From NCBI RefSeq assembly GCF_027943255.1, contig NC_072892.1:22405792-22469791 (forward strand): 64,000 nt of DNA. The letters are read 5' to 3'. Shown piece by piece: positions 41,577 through 54,560 of this stretch. The number at the start of each line of letters is the position of its first letter. The stretch's first letter is position 1. The translations under genes and the position numbers were made by a program. Under the pieces are notes generated by a model. That model did not search any database. It saw nothing but the letters and a program-made list of their open reading frames with translations, and had not been told where the DNA came from. The DNA is from Anastrepha obliqua. Lineage: Eukaryota > Arthropoda > Insecta > Diptera > Tephritidae.

Positions 41577-41960
41577 ATATTTAAAAACTAGCGCATTTAG
41601 GAGTAAACCCCATTAAAGCTGACGCGCGAAGTGTCTACATAAACCCTTTGGCCTATTGTTGCTTATTATAAAATTTAATATCGAATTTTTTGCAAATTTT
41701 TAGCAAATTAACTATTGCTTCACTTTGCCTTTTCTTCACTTCGTTAATAATAATTCAACAAACCAAAAACACTAAAATATTCCACCAAACCAATTTATAT
41801 GAAGAAAAACATTTCAAAGCAGTCTTGACAAGTTAATTTTCAAGAGTCAATTTTGCTGCTAATCTGTCATATGTGAACGGGTAGATTAATTTTTGTGGAT
41901 TTATTGCTAATCACTGCATATGAGAACGTACTAAGAAATAAATTTGATTTAGATTAAAGG
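41577..41960. other. gene-free stretch
   Basis: AT-rich, nothing recognised. Confidence 0.4.
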
Positions 41961-42133
41961 CGCTCACCCTCACCAACGTAAACGTACGCCCTTACCAGCT
42001 GATACGATGAAAGTAATGAGAGCCCCATGTAAATGAATTCTCACCATCGTTCCGTTCCGTACTACTATCGTAGATCGTTGTTTAATCGTGTCAGATGATA
42101 CGGGGGTACGTTTACGTTGGTGAGTGTGGGCAC
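41961..42133. mobile_element. small MITE with about 30-bp TIRs
   Basis: GCTCACCCTCACCAACGTAA then ACGTACGCCC at the left is mirrored by GGGGGTACGTTTACGTTGG then TGAGTGTGGGCACC at the right. About 173 bp, no coding capacity. A target duplication was not identified. Confidence 0.65.
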
Positions 42134-43432
42134 CATGAGGTATATTAAATCATCATATTTTTGTAAAACTGTTTGTGATTGGTTCTGTCGGCACAAATAT
42201 TCTGTGCACTAATGTCGCCAACACAGATCAAACAAAGAATTTCGTTTTTAATAAATTCCGTGGTATTTTCGCAAATAGGTCAAGCAAAATAATTGCGTAT
42301 AAATTTTGAAAATTGGTCTATCTGCATACATATGTATGTATGTACATACATATCGCCCATTTAGTTCAATAGTGACATAACTCAAAAATCAAAATGTCGA
42401 GAAAAACGGCTGCAAATTTTCAATTTACTATTCCCCCCTAAGTAAAAGTACGGACATACATACATATTTTCGTCTAATGCGATACCCTTAATAGATATCG
42501 CCATGAAATTTGTACACAGCATAAAAGAAGAGTTTGTGGTAATTTTTGCATACTTATTTAAACAGCCTTTTTTTTGAAGTATTGAACAACCACTATTGAA
42601 ATAAAGTTGAGCGATTTGTAAATTTTTTGTCACATTCATCAATTGCACGAAATTTTTGAAAACTTAGGAAATAAATACTAAAATTAAAAATTCATGGGGG
42701 AGGTGCATATGCACATACATATACACACCATCATCCCGTCGTCGATACGTCTGCTGGTTTAAGTTTTAAAGTACATTGGTTTGTTGTTCAAATAAAGTAC
42801 CCCTTAAGTAGTTTCATCGTTTTATTAAGAGTGGTTTATTGTAGGACAACTTGAATACTAAAGAAAAAAAAACATCATTATCTGTGAATAACAAATCGTT
42901 GTAGAAGTATGTATTTTCACAAATATTTACATATGTATGTACGCATGAATGCGCATGCGATGAGAAGTCATCGAAACGTTCGTTACTTTCCTGTCTCGTC
43001 TTTATTTGGCTGATAGCGCAATTATTGTTGTATTTCATCAGATTACTTAATGAGCGGTATCTTTATTGATACCTAAACGCATCTACATATGTACATACCC
43101 CATATGCATACCCGGTAGGAAATGTTAAACTAGTGGAGACATGAACAAATTCTTCTATTAAAGCAGAGATCTTCAGATCTATTAAATTCCTTACCCTAGT
43201 ACAGAAAACGGTTAGTATTGAGACGTCGCCTCAAAGAGGGGAACGCATGGAATTGTAAGGGGTACTCGTCTTACGAAGACAGAGTTCACCATGTACGCAT
43301 TTTCCTTCATAAAATAAGAGGCTCAACTGCTCAAATTTAACAGTCTGTAATTAATAACAAGGAATGTTAACAATGTAGGCTAGCTACAGGTGTTTTTTTT
43401 TAATATATATGTATGTACGTTAATAATATATC
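42134..43432. other. gene-free stretch
   Basis: AT-rich with TACATATG microsatellite patches. No gene supported. Confidence 0.45.
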
Positions 43433-43590
43433 TCATATTTTTTCTATTTATTTTTCATTTCATTCACATTTCTTTCTTTTTGAATTATTTCATATTTGGG
43501 TACATATTTTGCCTCATTTTTTCTATTTATTTTTCATTTCATTTACAAATCTTTCTTCTTGAATTATTTCATATTTTGTTACATACAAAG
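43433..43590. repeat. 79-bp tandem duplication
   Basis: Two adjacent copies of a T-rich unit (TTTCTATTTATTTTTCATTT ... GAATTATTTCATATTT) offset by about 79 bp with a few substitutions, immediately left of the DD37D element. Confidence 0.75.
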
Positions 43591-43689
43591 TGCTGCAAAA
43601 TTAATCAACCTATCAGAAGATTTATAATTTTTGGCAACGGCGTTTGACACTTGCGAACTAGACAGCTGCAGTACAAAAACAGATAAATA

Positions 43690-44964
43690 CAGGATGAACG
43701 ATATGAAGTGTTACCAACTTCCCACTGCTTGTATCTGTAAAACAGCTCATGACATCAACGTTAAAATTGTTCTAATGACAGTTCAATATATTGTTTATAA
43801 GCCATTAAAAGCATTTGCTTCTCAGTTTTGTTGAATTTTTTTTTCTGTTATGGAATTCAAACGTAATAGTGTGATTGCAATATATTTGGCTGGAAAATCA
43901 CAACCAGCCATTGTTCGTGAGCTCAGTCCCCTCAAACTGAATAAAATGTTTGTGTATTGCACTATAAAACGTTACAATGAAACTGGTAGCATTGCAAAAC
44001 GATATGGAGGTGGGCCAAAAAAACCGCAACAACGCCAGAAATGGTTCGAAAAGTGAAGGCTCGACTTGAACGAAATCCACGTCGAAGTGGAAGAAAAATG
44101 GCCAAAGAACTGAAAATATCGCAAAACAGCATTCGGCGCATATTGAAAAATGAGCTCAAGGTCAAGGCTTACAAGTCCCAAAAAGCACACGATCTTTCAG
44201 TTGTTGCGCTTGCACGAACGTGGCGAATTTCCTAACATTGTGTTTTCTGATGAAAAAATTTCCCCAATTGAGCAGTTCATAAACACTCAAAACGATAGTG
44301 TTTACTTGACCGAACGCTCATACAAGAATTTGAGCCTACGTATGGCCACTCGAAGCAATTTCCCATCGCAAGTAATGGTTTGGGTCGCAGTGACCGCTGA
44401 TGGATGCTCTCCAATCGTTTTTATCGAGTCTGGTGTCAAAGTGAATGCGACTTATTATCGGGAAAATGTTTTAGAAGCTGCTTTAGAGCCGTGGACACGC
44501 AAACATATCGGTCGTAGACCATGGACGTTCCAACAGGACTCGGCGCCGTCTCATAAAGCTCGTGTGAACCAAGAATGGCTAAAAAACCATGTTCCACACA
44601 TCATTTTGTCCACACAATGGCTTTCGAATTCGCCAGACGCAAATCCGATGGACTATTCCATCTGGTTCATTTTGGAGAGCAAGGTGAGGACTAAAAAATA
44701 TGCCAGTATGGATGCGCTGAAAGGAGCGATTATACGAGAATGGGCCAAAGTACCTCAAGATCACATTCGTGCAGCATGCAACTCATTTTTTGACCGTTTG
44801 AAGGCTATAGTTAAGGCAAAAGGTGGTCATATCGAGCTAAAGTGAATATATGTTAAAATTGTAATCAATTTTGACCAATTTTTTCTTTGAAATCAATAAA
44901 AACTAATTTCACACAAAAAAGTTATGATGTTTTGAATAAGTAACACTTCATATCGTTCACCCTG
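43690..44964 (+). mobile_element. DD37D (maT-type) mariner, complete ends
   Basis: 25-bp TIRs: CAGGATGAACGATATGAAGT (43690, continuing GTTAC) and its inverse ending at 44964, with one mismatch. TA flanks are at 43688-43689 and 44965-44966. 1275 bp, the usual length. It encodes a broken transposase on the same strand. Confidence 0.92.
43850..44845 (+). pseudogene. maT-type DD37D transposase, broken in its N-terminal half
   Basis: MEFKRNSVIAIYLAGKSQPA begins the first helix-turn-helix. A frameshift near 44040 leads to MVRKVKARLERNPRRSGRKM and LKISQNSIRRILKNELK. A second break with loss of a short segment near 44200 leads to FPNIVFSDEKIS (first Asp), then a long open frame to 44845. This has WTFQQDSAPSHKARV (second Asp) and NSPDANPMDYSIW. 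The last Asp is 37 residues beyond the second (DD37D). The catalytic half is intact; the DNA-binding half is not. Confidence 0.9.
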
Positions 44965-44966
44965 TA

Positions 44967-47356
44967 ATTGAGCGCGTAAAGGTCAAAGCAAAGATTTCCA
45001 TCACCCAAATTAATTCTTTATGGCTTATTTTCTTTTGCAGATAATCAAGAGTGCAATTCGGTAGGAAAAAGCAATTTTTTCAGTGGCTTAATACAATTTG
45101 AAATCTCAACTATCATCACCGCTTTAAACTCCAAGTCTAACTAAAAAAATACAGCTACAACTATTAGACATGAAAGTTTCAGTGAATTTTTGTTTTTAAT
45201 AAGTAGCACTCCTATTGGTCGAATGCATTTCACTTATTTTGTGTCGAAATAAACCGATTCTCCAATCACTTTTAATTTTTTTTTATATTCATTAGATGAA
45301 ACATTTCTTGACATGTACTCAGTAAACATGTACGCGTGTATAGGCAGAAAAATTAAATAAAAATTATTTCAATTCTTGCAAGTCTTACTCACAGCTACTC
45401 TCACGAGAGTTTGAAGTGCCGCTAGTAACGGAAATCAACTAATAAACAACAAATCAGAGCTGTCGTTCCAAAAGAATTGGAGGCGATTTCTTTCTGACCA
45501 TTTAACCTTTGAATACTATGAATATTTTTGTTGTAATATATGATATACTGTACATTCATATTGTATACATAATGTAACATAATGGGAGAGAGAGAAAGAT
45601 AAGTTGCTCTACACCTAAGTATGTATGTAAAATAAGATATGTATGTATTTCTTAACTGAACATAATAAATGAATCGCTTTTGTCAACAATTTTAAATAAA
45701 AAATGTTTATATCAAAAATTTTGCATAGTCCTCGTTACATTTTATTAATGCCGAATTAATAAGAAAACACAATGTGTAAAAATATGAAATATTTTACGTT
45801 GTTTTATTGAATTATTTGGGATTATTTGAAATTCGGTAAGGTGATGCTTTATTTTTGGCCCGTACTCTATGCTATGTGGGCTAAAGAGTTGTAGTGATAC
45901 TTTTTTTAGCACTTTACCGCGAAATTTTTCAACTTTAACACTGCTCATTATATTTTAAATTTGTATTATATCTAATTTTGAATACTATTACCAAATATGA
46001 CAAGTCATCACTTATTAGAGCAAATGACAAATATGATGAGAACTGTGAAATGTTGCTTGGCTAAAAATAAATTGCCTTAAAAAAGAAATATTTTCTCTCC
46101 GAAAGCAATGAATATTGGAAATGAAAATCAGTAAATTTGCCTTTTTAAGATCTTTACAGTGAGTCAACTAATTCGACTCAAGCTTGAAAACAAAACTGCC
46201 ATTCCAACTATCAGGCGATAAACTATCAAAGGGCTAAAGACAAAATGAATCAGAAACTGAGAAGACTCTTAGAATTTATAAGAAATGTTCGAAATCAGTT
46301 AAGTGTCGCTAATCATTTCCGCATGGTACGTATTTGCCAATACTCCGATGACTGTAGTCATTAAAACCACTGGAATACATACACACATACATACTCGTAC
46401 TTGTAGATACATACATATATTCTTATTCCTTTGTTCCGATTTCACCAAATAAAGCAATCGTTGTGGCGCGATAAGAAGTTACGAACACCACAAGTGAATT
46501 GGCATTGGCCTAAAATCTTGGACATTGTCTAAATAATATTGGAAAATGATGCTGATCCAAGAATATGCCCTTGAAAATATATGTATGAAACAGATGTCTC
46601 AAACTAAATATAGATCGAGTCCGATGACATGAAATATAATATTTGATTGTTATTCTTTGCGTACGGTGTCCGGCTATAAAATTTGATATTTAAATTAAGA
46701 AACAAAAAGTATGTACACAGTATGATTGGATTATTTGAAAGTTTTGTGGGATGCCTGTGTATTTTCATTTATTTACGATTGTCAATTGTCAAATACAAAA
46801 TGCATAGCAAATAATAGGATTCATAGCAAATAATAACATCTTATACAGCTGATAGCCTATGATGCTAGTGCTGCATGACCACTCCAGTTTATATAATAGT
46901 TATTCACATTGTATGAGCTTATTAAAAAAAAAAAAAAAAACAATTAAAAAAACTTAAAAAACAATTAGAAAAAAAAAAATCTTTTATAAAATTATAATAT
47001 CTTATTTATTTTTTGGGTCGATCACTTGTAGAAAATTTTCAAAATTTTGCATTACATCTTTTTTATGTTTTTGAAAATTATCGTAGCAAGGAAACTGGGT
47101 ATATTGGTCGATTTCGCTTGCTTGGATGAAGAATAAAATGTGTATCAGGTTTCATTAAAACCTATTAATTCTCGCTTAAGTTAGCGATCAGATATGGCTA
47201 CATTCCATTTCCATCATATCTACATACATATCTCTATCTCTTAATTACACTACAGTTATGTGCACAAAATTATAAGACCCTTGCGCACAGCACAACACTC
47301 TTTCAAATATAGAAAGGTTTGGTAACAAAAAACTGGGAAATGAGAGTAACTGCACC
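44967..47356. other. gene-free stretch
   Basis: No gene or repeat boundary recognised. A-rich tract near 46921-46980 and TACA repeats near 46380-46400. Confidence 0.45.
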
Positions 47357-47359
47357 TAA

Positions 47360-47585
47360 AGCTACGGCGACACGCTCATACATTTGCTGTCCAGTAATTT
47401 ATATGTGTGCGTGTCGGGTGCATGACGCTTGCCTGCGAAAAAATCTAAAATTTTTGATTTTCATCATGCAAAAGCCGACAACAAGTATGTGTGACACGAA
47501 ACAAGTACATGTGTCATCCGACTCGCACACATACATACTCGTATAAGCTGCTGGACAGCAAATGCATGAGCGTATCGTTGTAGCT
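47360..47585. mobile_element. Harbinger-like MITE with TAA duplication
   Basis: 226 bp. The left end AGCTACGGCGACACGCTCAT then ACATTTGCTGTCCAG is mirrored at the right (inverse: AGCTACAACGATACGCTCAT, GCATTTGCTGTCCAG). TAA directly flanks both ends (47357-47359 and 47586-47588). The inverted similarity extends about 60 bp inward (TATGTGTGCGTGTCGG against its inverse). No coding capacity. The TWA duplication suggests PIF/Harbinger. Confidence 0.82.
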
Positions 47586-47588
47586 TAA

Positions 47589-50500
47589 AAATTAACGAAA
47601 ATAACACCTTACATACAACAAAGTCTTAATTTTTAATTTCCACCTTTTCTTTCACTTCCTTCACAAGCACTAAACATAACAAAAATGTGATCTCGCAAAG
47701 AAACTTAGTTTACATTGGCTCCATGTAATGACCATTTTGAGATCGTATGCTTTTAATATGTACGAACAATCTAATGACTCTCAAATTTCTCCTCAAACGC
47801 ACTCGTTCTTTGCACTCTTTCTATTGGTCTCGCCAAACGACATGGCTTGAAACATAAGGGGCGCTCGCAAATTTCGTTACTTCACCGGTCGGTTAGTTGG
47901 TAGTCCGGCAAATGTGTTTTGTGACTTATTTCTGTTAGTTTAATCATTTTGCACTACCACTATTTTTTAATAGTTTCATTACCACTAAATTTTTCAGGTT
48001 TTCAGTGTTTTAACTATCCGCTTATTGCATTAATTACTTAGTGCACTATACACCCAACCCTAGTTTGGTAATGCTCTTACACATCAGCTGATTTATAGCA
48101 ATTTCATTATATACCAGTAAAATAAGATATTATATACCAGTAAAACAAAAAAACTAAAAATGCCGGAACATAGCGAGAAAGCAAAAATTATTGATCAACT
48201 TATTTAATTGAATTATTAATTATTTAAAAGCGCTGCGAAGCAAGTTGCTTTGATTGAAGCTAAATAAATAAGTATTATATATCACAGTCCATTGTATAAA
48301 CTTAAGCCAACAGTACATATTTTTTATTCAGTACCACAGAAATTTTTCAAAAAAAATTACCTATTTAGTTTTTTCCTTCACTTTTGATATTTTAAACTTC
48401 AACTATTAAGTGCTAATTGTCAAACAGCTGACTGGTAGTTTACCAACTACCGATCAAATTGTCAAGTTTGCCGCCGCGACGCTTCGTTACTTGGCACTTT
48501 CGTTGGATTTACTAAAACAAAATAAATAACGACTGGTTGCTTCGTTGCTCGGTGTAAAGACCACTATTGAGTAAGTAAAAACACTAACTAACCGTTTGAA
48601 ACTTCTTTTAGCACTTTACGAGTATACTAACATACAAAATTAGCACGCACATCCTTTGTTGGATGTTTAGTATTTAGTATGAATATTCGCCATGAATATT
48701 CCTGGCTCATTCAGCTAGGATATGATGTTAATTTTTGAACATGTCCCTATGTAAATGATTATGCAGGTAGTAAAATAGGGATTTCTTGAAGAAACGTAGT
48801 TTCATCGACCATAGGACGACTGTTACTGTTTGCCTGGAAAAAATTGATGGACCGAAATTTGTAAGATACATATGTATGCATATATCTACTAATTGCAGAT
48901 GTGGAAGACGGGCTACCTCAGCTGGAAAGTAAACTAGTTTTAAGGTACTTCACGTGAACCGCGTTTGAAAAACTGCAAGCATAATAGGCCCGCCAAAATG
49001 AGTTTGTTGCGTCCACATTTGAGTTGTTGGCACCACATTTAACTAACATCCAGCCGTATTGATTAAGTATATTTGTATAGAGAATGCCAAATTCGTCTCG
49101 GACGTTTTGTTGGCCAATTCGCTACTTTTGTCGCACGGAAAGTCCCGTGCAACAACAACAAACATATGTACTATACATATATAGATGACATGCAAAACAG
49201 CTGATTTTTATATATTCAGCAGCAATGCTTTCATTGTGGCATCGTTTGCGTTTGGTTTCTGGCACAGCCGACAACGGACTCATTCTGGCGCGCCAATACC
49301 CGATATTGCGACAGTAAAAGATTCTACGAAATGAGGAAATGCCTTTCAAACCACAAAAATTCAAATTGAAAAAAATAGACCGCTCGCTTACCGCCAAATA
49401 AATTCGCCTTGCTTTGGCGTTTGCTATAAGCAATTTGCTATCGCTATGCTGCCGTGCTGAAACCAGCTTCGCAGCAAAACAACAGAAGTTTCTTGTTTTG
49501 GTTTTTTATCTTTACTTTGCTTTCGCTGTAGCAAATTCATTTTTCGCAGTCGAAGAAGAATTAAAGAAAAAACTGAACACAATTTCAAACGCTGATTATA
49601 AGTACCTATGTATGTATGTATATACGCATACATATACAGTTGCGGAAATAAAAATCCAAACAGGTCACACTCTCCATAAAAAACACCTGAATTTTTTATA
49701 AACAGAAACAACTATTTATTTGGTTTGCCATATTGAAAGCCTTGAGCGTTCGAAAAGGTATTTGTTTGCTTTGCCGCCCGATCACTGAACTTTGTGGGCC
49801 CAATCCCACCGCATAGTAACAGATGTAAGCTAAAAACTTAAGAACATTAAACAGCAGAATAACTATCTTCCTCTCCCTCTCTATTGTGAAGACAAGAACA
49901 AGAAAGACTTGATGCCATTCTAGTTTACACCAACAAGTTCGAAATTACATTAGTTTTTTGATATTTCGGAACAGTTTGAAAAATTGCAATTTAAGATTTT
50001 AAGTACAATATATAAATAATTATTTCTTAGTATGAGGGCAACTAATACCCGTATGTGTTGTCTGCGGTCCATCTTTTACTGATAAAACTATCCAATAAGC
50101 AAATCAGCTGTTCGCTAATCCGTGTAAAAACGGTCTGTCACATTACAATTTTAATCAAAATCAACTGCGTTGGTAATCCTAATTAACGCTGCCGTCTGTC
50201 TAGGCTATAAGAGAATTCAATCTTTAACTTTAATATTCTCCAACGAATTTTAAAGTTATTTTGAATCAAACAAATTCAATCTGTAAAAATACTTTTATTT
50301 CTAAATTATGGAAGAATAATTTTAGTGCTGCATTTATGCTCGTAGTTTAAGCACAGAATTGGTAATAGCCAGTAAATGAACTATTGTTAATAAAAAAATA
50401 AAATATAAATTAAGAAATTAACAAAAAAATAAAGAAATAAAAACAAAAAATAAACAAAAAATAATAATAATAATAAAAAAAATAAAAAAAAAATAAAAAT

Positions 50501-51984
50501 AAACAAATAAATAATTTGTAACAAGTAATAGATTTTTTATTTTCTCGGATAAAATGCTTCCTCCTTATATAATCTTTCTTATTTTACTAAATATATTCAA
50601 TATATTACTAAAATATTGCCATAATAAATTAAAAACAAAAAAAACTAAAAAATAAAAATAAATAAAAAAAAAAACAAATAAATATTTTGTAACAAGTAAT
50701 AGCGTTTTCTTTTCTCGAATAAAATGCTTCCTCTTTATACTATCTTTCTTATCTTTATATTAAAAAAATATTGCCATACGCGTAGTGAAATTCTTTGGTT
50801 TTCCATATGAGAAGTATAGAACAATAAAAAATTAACACTCCCACATTTACATTTACATCACATTTAATAATAATAAAATAAATGCGCATAAATATATCAC
50901 AGCAAAATACTACCACTTTTTGTAACAATTAAAGTCTTCATACAATTATTTGGACGAACTCGTGTACGCAGTCAAACAAGAATCACTCACTTTTTGTATG
51001 GGGTAGAAATGCCACATATCCGTCAGTGCAAAAAAGTTTGAGAAAAGAATATGCTGAGAATAGAAAACGATAATTGTACAGGTCTGGCACAGGGTGGAAT
51101 AAGCACGAGAAAAGAAAACACCATTAGCTACTTAATAAAATATATGAAAATACTCTATTGCAAACGTAAAAAAATTTAAAAACATAAAAATAATATTAAT
51201 TTAAAAATATTTTTATTTTGTTGTTAAAAAAATTTCAATATATTCGCGCGCAAAAAACTAATGCACTCGTTTGGCATTTACATTTTTATGATCGTAACTG
51301 TATATACTCCCTTTGGCTTGAAACTCCCCAGTGCTAAATGCATTTCAGGTTTCTCCTTTTTTGTAAATAACGCATTTTAATTGTAAGTACTTGTCATTAG
51401 CCACGTAGAGAAAATATGATTTTGTTTATGAGTATGTATATACTTATACATACATACATGCACGCATATGTATGTGAGAGTACATAGCTACATACCTACA
51501 TACTTCCACATACATACATACTATGTGCATATGAAAATACACATTTATTTTGCGCTCCATCGCTTTGCTACCACCTTTCGCCACTTTTCTTTATTTTCCC
51601 CTGCTGAGGGTGAAACTAAGTGTTGTTGGTAGAGTAACTACTAACAGTGGATACTGCGCAAACAATGATGAACAAATAGGATTTTTGATATGTGTGACAG
51701 ACAATTGTAATTTGAAATAAGCTCGAACTATCAGATTAAATAGATGGATTTATATATGAATTTATAAAATATATGAAGGGGGATCGGCTACCAGGCCATT
51801 TTTCCCCCGCAAGAAGTTCAGACGTTATGGATCTTATTATGTTTTGATAGGATAATTCGATGGGTTTTTTGCGTAATTTCTGGCAATTATATAGGTGCAC
51901 CTGTGTTCAAAATAATAGAAGCGCGATAAATTATCAATTTTTAATAATTGTAATCAGAAAAGTTTTAAAAAAATATTAACAAAT
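47589..51984. other. long gene-free stretch
   Basis: No gene supported over 4.4 kb. Visible are AT-rich low-complexity tracts (50390-50510 and 50630-50690, each followed by a similar AAATAATTTGTAACAAGTAA or AAATATTTTGTAACAAGTAA segment, so a duplicated unit of about 180 bp). There are also TACA microsatellites near 51440-51520. Open frames at 49.1-49.7 kb show no domain. Confidence 0.45.
50390..50780. repeat. diverged tandem duplication in low-complexity DNA
   Basis: TTTGTAACAAGTAATAG then TTTTCTCGGATAAAATGCTTC at 50516-50560 recurs as TTTGTAACAAGTAATAGCG then TTTCTCGAATAAAATGCTTC at about 50685-50730. Each copy is preceded by an A-rich AAATAAAT tract and followed by a TATC/TAATC TTTCTTAT segment. 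Confidence 0.65.
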
Positions 51985-52199
51985 TTGTATCAAAATTTTC
52001 AACTTTTTATTCAGGGTATGCAGTTTTATAGCCCATTCAATATTAGTGCAAGAAAGTGCAACTTTCAAGTGACTCAAAATTTAGAATATAAAGAGAAAAT
52101 TACCGAAATTTGTTCTTGTGTTGTATTGCGATTTGTGGCAGTATTTGCTCAGATGGAAACTCACGATAAGGTCGAATAAGGCAAAGCGGAATTAACGTT

Positions 52200-52330
52200 C
52201 ACTGGAAAGATAACACCTGTAATGATTGCGCCATGACCCAAAGTGGGTATCGAACCCAAGTTAAGTTATATACGGACAGTACCACACATATTGAACAACT
52301 AAGCAAACAAATATACTCGAAGTAATATTG
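52200..52330 (-). repeat. tRNA-like repeat, copy 1
   Basis: On the minus strand a B-box-like GGGTTCGATACCCACTTTGG is followed by GTCATGGCGCAATCATTACA then GGTG. A diverged second copy is at 52505-52640 in the same orientation. Possible decayed tRNA-derived SINE. No anticodon arm could be folded by eye. Confidence 0.4.
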
Positions 52331-52504
52331 CCACATATTCGTTTATAAATCAAGTACATACATTCATCGTCCAGAAGGTGCAGCTTCCGACTCAAAATAC
52401 ACCATACCTGTATTACTACAAAACGTGGTCGTTCTCTTTCTTATCCCCGCAGCTGTATCTGTGGCATGAGTAGGTAAATAAACTTATTTGTTTGCATAAG
52501 CTTT

Positions 52505-52640
52505 CTTATCGGTATTTCCCCAGCCACCTGCACTTATTGCATCCTGACCCACTATGGGTATCGCACCCGGGCCGACCTAATGATAGTCACGCATAAAATG
52601 GCGTTTTCCGAAACATCTTAACCATTATTTCTGATATGGA
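52505..52640 (-). repeat. tRNA-like repeat, copy 2
   Basis: The minus strand reads GTGACTATCATTAGGTCGG, then GGGTGCGATACCCATAGTGG, GTCAGGATGCAATAAGTGCA and GGTGG. It shares the ordered blocks of copy 1 at 52200-52330. Confidence 0.4.
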
Positions 52641-53329
52641 GCTTGAAGCGTTCTGTTTTTTTGGTAAATTTTCTTGTAGCCATGCACATTTTTGTGGGAA
52701 GTTGTACGTTAACGAATATGACTGCCGTATTTAATTAAAGATACATCAAAACAATGTGCTATTTTAAAAATAAATAAAGTTGAAAATTTTTAGTGAGCTG
52801 CTCGTGTTCAACCGCATTTGATACTTGTCAACAACAAAATGTTTGCCTTTTTCAAAATATGTAGGTCAAAAATTAAGTGAACTCTAATAATTTAACGTTA
52901 TTCAACCACTGTACAAATCTACCACACAAAATACAAACTAAAAACTCCAATAATTTGTTTACACAAAATAAGGTCAACGTATGGGGTTTTGAGAGTCGTT
53001 TTATCTTTTTGCTGAAAAGCTTTTGTTAAAAAGGAATAATAAACAAAAAATAGAAGCCGAACGGAAAATTATTAATGTATGCAAAGCAAGCTTGATTCAC
53101 TTTTGTTGTTGCATTTGTTGCTTATTTTTTACGCTTTCACAGGGATTATTGCTTATCTCTCCGTGTTTACTACCACTCTTTGAACGTAGTAAATATCTAG
53201 AAAGCCATGGTAGCAACGAAATTAGCGGACATGATGCATGCACAGAGGGGCACATAATAATCGCACTGTCACATTTTGAAAAGCTTTAGTTTAGACGATT
53301 TATTTATTTTTTATTTAATTTAATTTATA

Positions 53330-54560
53330 CAAATATTGTTCGTAACTTTTTTTTTTTATAAAAATATTGTTCGTAACTTTGTTTTATAAAAATATTGATC
53401 GTAACTTTTTTTTATAAAAATATTGTTCGTGACTTTTTTTATAAAAATATTGTACGTAACTTTTTTTTATAAAAATATTGTTCGTAACTTTTTTTCATAA
53501 AAATATTGTTCGTAACTTTTTTTTCATAAAAATATTGTTTGTATATTTTTGTCATAAAAATATTGTTCGTAACTTTTTTTTTATAAAAATATTGTTCGTA
53601 ACTTTTTTTTTTATAAAAATATTGTTCGTAACTTTTTTTTCATAAAAATATTGTTCGTAACTTTTTTTATAAAAATATTGTATGTACGTAACTTTTTTTT
53701 ATAAAAATATTGTTCGTAACTTTTTTTTCATAAAAATATTGTTCGTAACTTTTTTTTCATAAAAATTTTGTTCGTAACTTTTTTTTCATAAAAATATTGT
53801 TTGTAACTTTTTTCATAAAAATGTTGTTCGTAACTTTTTTTTATAAAAATATTGGTCGTAACTTTTTTTTTTATAAAGATATTGATAAAGATAAAGATAA
53901 GAAAGTTACGAACTTTTTTTTATAAAAATATTGTTCGTAACTTTTTTTTCATAAAAATATTGTTCGTAACTTTTTTTTCATAAAAATTTTGTTCGTAACT
54001 TTTTTTTCATAAAAATATTGTTTGTAACTTTTTTCATAAAAATATTGTTCGTAACTTTTTTTTAATAAAAATATTGGTCGTAACTTTTTTTTTTATAAAG
54101 ATATTGATAAAGATAAAGATAAGAAAGTTACGAACTTTTTTTTATAAAAATATTGTTCGTAACTTTTTTTTCATAAAAATATTGTTCGTAACTTTTTTTC
54201 ATAGAAATTTTGTTCGTAACTTTTTTTTCATAAAAATATTGTTTATAACTTTTTTCATAAAAATATTGTTCGTAACTTTTTTTTAATAAAAATATTGTTC
54301 GTAACTTTTTTTTTTATAAAAATATTGTTCGTAACTTTTTTTTCATAAAAATATTATTCGTAACTTTTTTTTCATAAAAATATGGTTCGTAACTTTTTTT
54401 TCATAAAAATATTGTTCGTAACTTTTTTTTATAAAAATATTGTTAGTAACTTTTTTTTTATAAAAATTTGTTCGTAACTTTTTTTTATAAAAATATTGTT
54501 CGTAACTTTTTTTTAATTAAAATATTGTTCGTAATTTTTTTTTATAAAAATATTGTTCGT
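53330..54560. repeat. 29-bp AT-rich minisatellite, about 40 copies
   Basis: Tandem units of the form TTCGTAACTTTTTTTTATAAAAATATTG, 25-30 bp each because the T run varies, with frequent CATAAAAA in place of TATAAAAA. A block containing GATAAAGATAAAGATAAG followed by an inverted GAAAGTTACGAAC occurs twice, at about 53884 and 54106, 222 bp apart. This shows an internal segmental duplication of the array. Long open frames across it are artefacts of the repeat. Confidence 0.95.

Noticed and set aside
47860..48490. Possible TIR pair around GGTTAGTTGGTAGT and its inverse near 48440
   Set aside because: Only about 12 bp match convincingly, with no flanking duplication. Could be chance.
49122..49711. 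Overlapping open frames of about 95-103 codons
   Set aside because: No recognisable motif, both strands open in AT-rich DNA, and no splice or codon support.
53290..54560. Open frame rich in Phe/Lys/Ile repeats (NFFFIKILF) across the minisatellite
   Set aside because: It is the direct translation of the 29-bp tandem unit, has no domain, and changes frame with T-run length.
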